Below, piece after piece: positions 58,364 to 64,000 of a DNA stretch of 64,000 bases (position 1 is its first letter; each line of letters starts with the position of its first letter). The stretch comes from Peromyscus leucopus (taxonomy: Eukaryota > Chordata > Mammalia > Rodentia > Cricetidae). The stretch covers positions 68,523,018 to 68,587,017 of the forward strand of contig NC_051063.1 of the NCBI RefSeq assembly GCF_004664715.2, in the 5' to 3' direction. Under the pieces are notes generated by a model. The model searched no databases, was not told the DNA's origin, and saw nothing but the letters and a program-made list of their open reading frames with translations. The position numbers and the translations under genes are program-made.

Positions 58364-58660
58364 GGGCTGCTGCAGAGAGGGCTCATTTGTTAAAGTGACT
58401 GCTCACAAGCATGGGACCTGAATTTGATCCCCAACACCCACGTAAAAAGCCAGATAAGGTAGCATGCTTAGTAATCCCAGTACTAGAGGTAGGGGAATGG
58501 GCAGAATCCTGGGGCTCACTGGCCCACCAGATTAGTTTAATTTGTGAGTCCCAGGTCCCAGTGAAAAGCCCTGTCTCAAAAAACAGCTCCTGAAGAACCA
58601 CACATAAAGTTGACCTCTGCTCTCCACGTGTGCATACCTAATAAACAAACTGAACAAAAT
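58364..58660 (+). mobile_element. Composite SINE, near full-length
   Basis: GGGCTGCTGCAGAGAGGGCT head, GCTCACAAGCATGGGACCTG, AATTTGATCCCCAACACCCA (B-box-derived), CCAGATAAGGTAGCATGCTT, AGTAATCCCAGTACTAGAGG, AATCCTGGGGCTCACTGGCC, AGTGAAAAGCCCTGTCTC, GTTGACCTCTGCTCTCCACG, then an ATACCTAATAAACAAAC tail. Contains the right copy of the 77-bp direct repeat. Confidence 0.75.
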
Positions 58661-59156
58661 GAAAGCTTACATAACCTATGGGAGTGAAAAGCCCCTCCTT
58701 CTCCTGCATCTGCAGTAGTGCAGCCACAGCTGTTTGGAGACTACCTCCACCTGTCCATGCCTTCCTCTGTTAGAGCACAGACCCAGCCTCATAAATACCT
58801 GTTCAGCTCCAAAGTCAAGAGGCACTGGAGGAGCAAGTTAAGTCTCCCAGGCTCCTAGTGACAGAGGGTCGCACTCAGTAAAGGATCAAGTCCCAAGCGC
58901 CGTCCCAGTCTATAGGCATCACTGTCAAGGGTCAGGAAGGTTGTGACTTGTTTCTTGCTGAGGGGATGGGCCAGGGTCAAGTGTGTGCTATCTCAGCAGC
59001 AGGCATCACAATAGAAGGCACTCTGGGCTGAGTAAGAGGCATGAGGATCCCTAGAGGAACACTTACAGCTTTCTGAGTGGTGAGAGAGGAAAGAGAGCAG
59101 AAGAGAGGCACCTGTGTGCAATTGTGATAGAAGCTGAACAATAATCCTGAAGCAGA
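58661..59156. other. Unique DNA
   Basis: No repeat recognised until the minisatellite. Confidence 0.35.
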
Positions 59157-59355
59157 ACAGGGAGACTCGGGTGAGCCCACAACCCAAGAGTAACCCAGGA
59201 AGAAAGCAGGGAGACTCGGGTGAGCCAACAGTTCTGGAGTAACTCCAGGAGATGAGCAGGCAGACTCAGGTGAGCCAACCGTTTCAAAGAAACCCCAGGA
59301 GATGAACAGGGAGACTTCGGGGAGCCAACAGCTCTAGAGCTTAGGCCCCAGAACA
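59157..59355. repeat. 50-bp minisatellite, four units
   Basis: Units at 59157-59205 (49 bp), 59206-59255, 59256-59305 and 59306-59355. Each starts with (A/G)CAGG(G/C)AGACT, continues TC(G/A)GGTGAGCC(A/C)AC in three of four, and ends (A)CC(C)CAGGAGATGA-like. Units 1-2 share the first 20 bases exactly; unit 4 is most diverged. The period is not a multiple of three, so the 111-codon antisense frame over it (59063-59398) reads each unit in a different frame. Confidence 0.9.
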
Positions 59356-60104
59356 CAGCTTGCACAGCCATCTTGAAGTGGCCAAGGCATTGCAACAATG
59401 AACAGAGGCAGAGGCAAGCCTAGCCTGGAGCTCCACAGAGCCCTGAAGGGGTGAGCCCTATGCCAACCCCAGATCTAGAAGCTAATGTTGGCACATCCTG
59501 TATCACTTCTATCACTCAGTTAACCAACTCAGAACTTTCAGAGCCCAGCCTTCTGTGGAGCCAACGCTGTGAATCATGAAAGCTGGGGTTGAGTTTTTCT
59601 TGGGGTAGAGAGTTAACACCCTGTCAACTTTCTAGGAATGTGATGTGACATTCCTCTGTCCCCATTGACTGAGTCAGATCTCTGCCAGAATGAAACTCAA
59701 CTTCTTTCCAATGTGCCTATCCAAACATTGGCCTGGGCAACAGATCCAGAAGCATTTGGTCCAGGACTCAGCATTTTTAACTAGCCTCTGGGCAAAATGG
59801 ATGCTTCTGATCCTAAAACATCAGTTTTAATATGAACAACATACCACACTCCAAGTGAAGTGCCTCTTGCATCCCAGAGTAACCACACCAAGGGCTTCTG
59901 TGAGTAACCATGCTATACCACCCTGACCCAATATGACGTCATGGTCCACAATGCCCAATGTGAGCAGACAGTGTCTCCACCGTGTCCCAAACACTCCTCA
60001 TATATTAAATGGTCCAACTGTGTATCACAAGGCTCCTCAGGCATGGCATTGTCTTCCCCTTAAGAAAGACTTCACGGAAAAGAAAACTGCATCCTTCTAG
60101 ATTT
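59356..60104. other. Unique DNA
   Basis: No repeat or gene recognised. Confidence 0.35.
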
Positions 60105-60455
60105 TCAACTGTGGTTTAGAATCACTATGGAAAGAAACCTCTGGGTTTGTCTGAGAGGGATTTTCTAAACTGAGTCAGCTGAGGTGAGACAACACCTCCT
60201 AAATATGGACAGCCCACTCTATGAGCTGGGGTCCTAGACTGACTAAGAAAGAGAAGTGAGCACCAATGTTCCTGTCTCTCTGCTTCCTGATGGTAGATGC
60301 AGTATAACCAGTTGCCGCATGCTCCCACCATCATGCCGTTCCCGCTATGATGGTCTGTACCATCAGGCTGTGAGCCAAAACACTTCCTTCCTTATGTCAC
60401 TTAGCAAGTGAGGAAACTTCATTATGCCAATAAGGAAATTAATTAACACAACCCA
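60105..60455 (+). mobile_element. MaLR LTR, sense
   Basis: GGTTTAGAATCACTATGG, AGAAACCTCTGGGTTTGTCT, GAGAGGGATTTTCTAAACTG, ATGAGCTGGGGTCCTAGACT, GAGAAGTGAGCACCAATGTT, CTGTCTCTCTGCTTCCTGAT, GGTAGATGCAGTATAACCAG, CATGCTCCCACCATCATGCC, GCTATGATGGTCTGTACC, GCTGTGAGCCAAAACACTTC, CTTCCTTATGTCACTTAGC. Same MaLR class as the outer element at 55740-56480. Confidence 0.78.
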
Positions 60456-60599
60456 CAGCTGATATAGATCTGAAGATGATACAGAGGACTGCATGGTTTT
60501 GCATACTACCTGGGCTGACAGGATCTTTTTGAAGGCTAACTCTTTTCTTCATGTAGATTTTAAATAAGTTGTCCAATTAGCATTCATAAATACCAAAGT

Positions 60600-60900
60600 A
60601 TGTAATGTGTGCTCATTGCGAAAACTTTGAAAAGAACTATCAAGAAGAGTTGAAAAATCATCTATAATTGCATAATCCTTGACTCCATGCATATAGATCT
60701 TAATATCACAATGTGTATGACTTTGTATCTTTTATTTTCACTTATCATTTTAGCAATGTGATTGTCCCATTAGAAACCCAGTAAACATCATTCTCATTGA
60801 ATGGATAAATACTCTGTTATGGTCATTTGCCTTTTACTGGACATTTAGGTTCTTCCTTCAGTACAGGGGAGGCCACCCTGAACTGAACCACTTCTTTACA
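60600..60900. mobile_element. Ancient LINE-like 3' fragment
   Basis: ATGTGTGCTCATTGCGAAAA, CTTTGAAAAGAACTATC, AAAATCATCTATAATTGC and ACTGGACATTTAGGTTCTTC follow the order of old L1-type 3' sequence (GCTCATTGTAGAAAATTTGG, AATCACCTATAATCCC, GGACATTTAGGTTG). Highly eroded, so family and orientation are not fixed. Confidence 0.4.
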
Positions 60901-61769
60901 TTGTCACTCAGCTCGCCTAGGTTTTGCTTCTCCTCCTTACTAGACACTAATTACTTTCCTAGGGCAGCTCCACAGATTTGGAAGAATGAGGTTCCATGGT
61001 TGCCAGCCATATATTTGCCACATTGCTCTGCAGAAAGTTGGAGACAATTTCACATTCTTAACAGCAGTCCATGGAAAGTCTGGCTAGGGCCCCAACCTTT
61101 AGAAGCACCGAGTTTTATGAGTTTTTAATGACTATACTGTTGTTACTGGTGTTGTCCAAGGCAAACACATACTGTCTTTGTCAATGGTGCTGTCTGTCGG
61201 GGTCAGGCTAGTGATCTACCCTGTCCTTCCATGCAGGGGAACCCTGTGTCTTCACTGGTACTATTACAGGCAAGATTTGTGGGCCAGCTATAAATGAGGA
61301 ATGGGGAGAACCCAGCATCTCAGAATTGATTAGCTAGTGCAAAAAAGAGAAGAAAATGGTCACAGGTGGGGATGGCAGGTGTGACAGCCCAGGATTCTTG
61401 GCAAAATATGATACACATTTGATTATGGGGAGGGGAGCTTGAAGACTCTGACCAGCCACGTGAAACTCCTTTGTCCTTCCACAGCCCTGGATTATCTGTA
61501 TTCTCATTTTCTCTGTTTACTTTTTGCTCCTTTCTCTGAATACTTGCATTGGTGACACCAACAGCAGATGCTGTGTGAAATTAGATGCCTGAGTGGGGCT
61601 CTAAAATTTTCTCAATAAACAATGCCAACAATTAGGTGTTTCAAAACACACTATCACTGTCAGATCTGGAAACAGATGCATGACACCTTGAAAGGCAGAC
61701 ACCATACACAGAACTTTTGGCAAAGAGCCTGAAGCCACTCTCAGACTAGGCACCAATTCAAAATGATAT
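60901..61769. other. Unique DNA
   Basis: No repeat recognised. Confidence 0.35.
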
Positions 61770-62150
61770 TGTTATTATTAATAATAATTAGTGCATATTA
61801 ATTGCTTTCTAACTTTCTTTTCTGATTTAAAAAAATCCTCTTCTCCTTTTCTGGAGCTCCAAGGGAATGTCCCTGGCAATCTAATTTGGTAACGCATGTG
61901 CCAGGATGAAAGAGACAATAAGTACACCAGCCAGGCTCCATCATGGTCCCCACCACTCCTAAAATCAACCTCCCTGGTGAAGAGGTTTGGGAAGACTTTG
62001 GCTTCAGGAAAGAAAATCTGGAACTGTTGCTGTGCCTCTCATGCATCAAAGACAACTCCATTTGCATTTCCCTCACTATAGAAGGATTAACAAGCAAATG
62101 GCTCAGAATCTGCAGCCCAACTGAGTTGAAAAGCAGTTAAACACCACAGG
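61770..62150. promoter_or_regulatory. Candidate regulatory island
   Basis: Repeat-free. The left part is AT-rich, with TTATTAATAATAATTAGTGC and GTGCATATTAATTGC (61776-61804), both homeodomain/POU-type. The right part has CTAATTTGGTAACGCATGTG, CCATTTGCATTTCCCTC (ATTTGCAT octamer near 62060) and AAGGATTAACAAGC. Opposing frames of 61-99 codons overlap it. Function is inferred. Confidence 0.4.
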
Positions 62151-62441
62151 TTAGCACAAGGAGATAGATTAAGCCATCCTGGCTAGGAAGAGAGCCTGTG
62201 TCCACTGCCACAGTACCAGCAGAATATCAGTGAAGGCCTGAGTCCGAGTCCTCTGCAGCCCTACACTCACTGCATCATTCTGCCTTTGCTCCCATCCCAG
62301 AAGCTAAAACTCACCCGTGGCAAAATATGCCATTTGTTTGACTTGCTCTCTCCAAGATCTTCTCTGCAGCTCATCAACAGCAAACCTGATACATTCTTCC
62401 AGAAGAAACAACCTTTAGAGAAAGGGAAGCTTCAAGACACT

Positions 62442-62467
62442 AACAACAACAACAACAACAACAACAA
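62442..62467. repeat. (AAC)n trinucleotide repeat
   Basis: About nine AAC units followed by A-rich ACCAAACAAAAT. The run of Asn in one frame is an artefact. Confidence 0.95.
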
Positions 62468-64000
62468 AAACCAAACAAAATCAAATGCACATGAATACCA
62501 ATCTCTAAAAGGAGACAGTCCAAAAATGCATGCTACACTAAGAGCTGTCCTGCTGGGCGGGAGAATTTAAGTCTTTCTCTCCGATTTATTCTATTTAACT
62601 TGCCTTCCAGCTAAGGTCGCTATTGGGCACTTTCTGCCTAATGAATTGAATGAGGTATGGAGAGGAGCATGACCAAGCTCAACTGAAATCTGTTTTACCT
62701 CAGAGGGTGTTCAACTAGACCTTCACACCTCAAATACTGCACCAGCTTTCTGGGGTCTCCTTGTCAATGACAGTTGGGCTACTTAAAACCAGCCTGCAAT
62801 ATGAGAGGTCAGTTGTGTCAGGGGGTTCCATCATGTGACTAGGCTATGGCTTCCCTCAGACCATATCTGTTCCTGTCTGAGGGAAATCAGTCAAACTATA
62901 TCATGAGTGATCTGAATGACTTAAATATGTGGGTGGTAAGGGGTGGTCCATCACTGCCTGTGCAGAGCCGAGCCACTGTAGACAGGCAAGAAAAATCATT
63001 TAGATTATAACTAGAAATGAGAGAGTATACAGTGGCTAGCAACTTTCCAGACTCATACATATCTTCATTAAGAGAGCTGCCAAATACCATGGCAAGGAAA
63101 GTTGATAGACAAAGAATGTTTGTACGGTGGATCACCAAACAGGTCCTCTGTCACGTGGCCACATTAGACAACTCTACAGAAGTATCTAGCCACGACTGTC
63201 TGAACAAGAACTGTGCCTTTCTCTGCTTAGAAAGGCCTCAAGCCTGCCCCCATCCAGCTGTGCCGCTCTGTACACAGGGATGACCACCTGCAGCCTCAGC
63301 ATGTGCTGTGACAGTCAGGCTGGGGGTCACAAGACCTCGATGACGGGCTCTGTAGGCCCAGGCCACTGTGTCCCTCACCTGCTCTACTTTTGCTCCTGCT
63401 TCCTGCACTGCCCAGGCCTGCTCTGCACCACCAAGAACAATGGACTTAACACGGAGGTTACTGGCACCCTTGGGACCACGGAGCAGCTCCAAGGAGACTG
63501 AGAGACCCATGGAGCCTCTGAGGGGAGATGAGGCAGCAGAGGAGGAGTCTGAAGAACCTGCAGTATCTCTAAAAAAAAAAACTAAGGAAGAAAAAAAAGG
63601 CAGGTTTCATGGGAAGATGCTTTTAAAAAGTGGACTCAGAATTGAGAGGCAAGATGGTGGCTTGAAGGGCAGGAGAGATGTGGGAGTGTGGCCGAAGTGG
63701 ACAGAGAATGCAGCATTACTGAATAGTGCTGGTCCTTGTCCCAAGGGCCAGCCTGAAACATGGAACTGCCACTGCCGCTCGCCCTGCTGAGAGAAAGACA
63801 GCACAGACCATGGCTCTGCTCATAGCCTGCACCAAGGGCAGGGAGGTGCACGGCAGCCTGGAGCTCTTGTGGCTCCGGCCCAGGATGTCCTGCCTAAGCC
63901 ACAAGATCACCCTATCTCTGCGCAACAGCGGGATATCCGAGACAAGTCTGGGCAATGGTGCTTCAGAAGTCAAAAACCTTGAACCAAACCAATGACTTGT
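62468..64000. other. Unique DNA to the window edge
   Basis: No repeat family recognised. A purine-rich patch lies at 63500-63610 (GAGGAGTCTGAAGAAC, A10, GAAGAAAAAAAAGG). A 140-codon plus frame (63368-63790) contains a Glu/Lys-rich stretch from this patch and no known motif. An 89-codon frame (63726-63995) ends near the edge. If a gene starts right of the window, this could be its flank, but nothing here shows it. Confidence 0.35.

Noticed and set aside
59157..59355. CRISPR-like regular repeats
   Set aside because: Units are contiguous with no unique spacers and the host DNA is mammalian; this is a minisatellite.
59063..59398. 111-codon antisense frame with apparent Leu/Pro/Ser repeats
   Set aside because: It is the 50-bp minisatellite read through; because 50 is not divisible by three, successive units are read in different frames.

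Overview
The window looks like nuclear DNA of a rodent, most likely a cricetid (hamster, vole or deer-mouse type). The evidence is the repeat population: B1 and B2/B3-type SINEs, a rodent L1 (Lx-like) 3' end, many ERVL-MaLR LTRs of the rodent MT type, and LTR/composite repeats that I associate with cricetid genomes. Long CA, GA and compound microsatellites and low CpG also fit. All family names come from recognising sequence by eye, with no database search.

I see no protein-coding gene that I would defend. No open frame exceeds about 170 codons, many of the longest frames lack an ATG start, and several are microsatellites or LTRs read through. I found no rRNA, tRNA or snRNA gene, no CpG island and no CRISPR. 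The region reads as intergenic or deep intronic DNA: repeat clusters separated by non-repetitive stretches, some of which look like conserved regulatory elements.

Layout. 1-9 kb is mostly unique with one degraded MaLR LTR, an old B1 and a regulatory-looking island near 3.4-3.85 kb. 9-14 kb has a B1 with flanking duplication, a homeodomain-motif-rich island (10.2-10.7 kb), a compound microsatellite, an L1 3' end, a composite repeat and SINEs. 17.4-18.15 kb is a MaLR LTR split by a younger ERV LTR. 18.6-20.4 kb holds AT-rich candidate regulatory DNA. 21.1-23.1 kb is a MaLR element with internal sequence. 23.5-26.9 kb is a compound microsatellite followed by eroded antisense L1. 27.7-35.1 kb is LTR-rich, including an L1 inserted into an LTR. 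36-50 kb is mainly unique with ancient MLT1-type LTRs, SINEs and four candidate regulatory islands. 53-60.5 kb is again MaLR-dense, with an LTR-in-LTR nest, a large CT/GT/GA inverted repeat and a 50-bp minisatellite. 60.6-64 kb has an ancient LINE-like fragment, an AT-rich island and unique DNA to the edge.

The interest lies in genome architecture: datable nested insertions, a near-perfect microsatellite hairpin, a small minisatellite, a 94% identical local direct repeat, and candidate noncoding regulatory islands. I did not find a convincing new biological system. One 104-codon antisense frame near 45.5 kb has protein-like composition and is flagged at low confidence.
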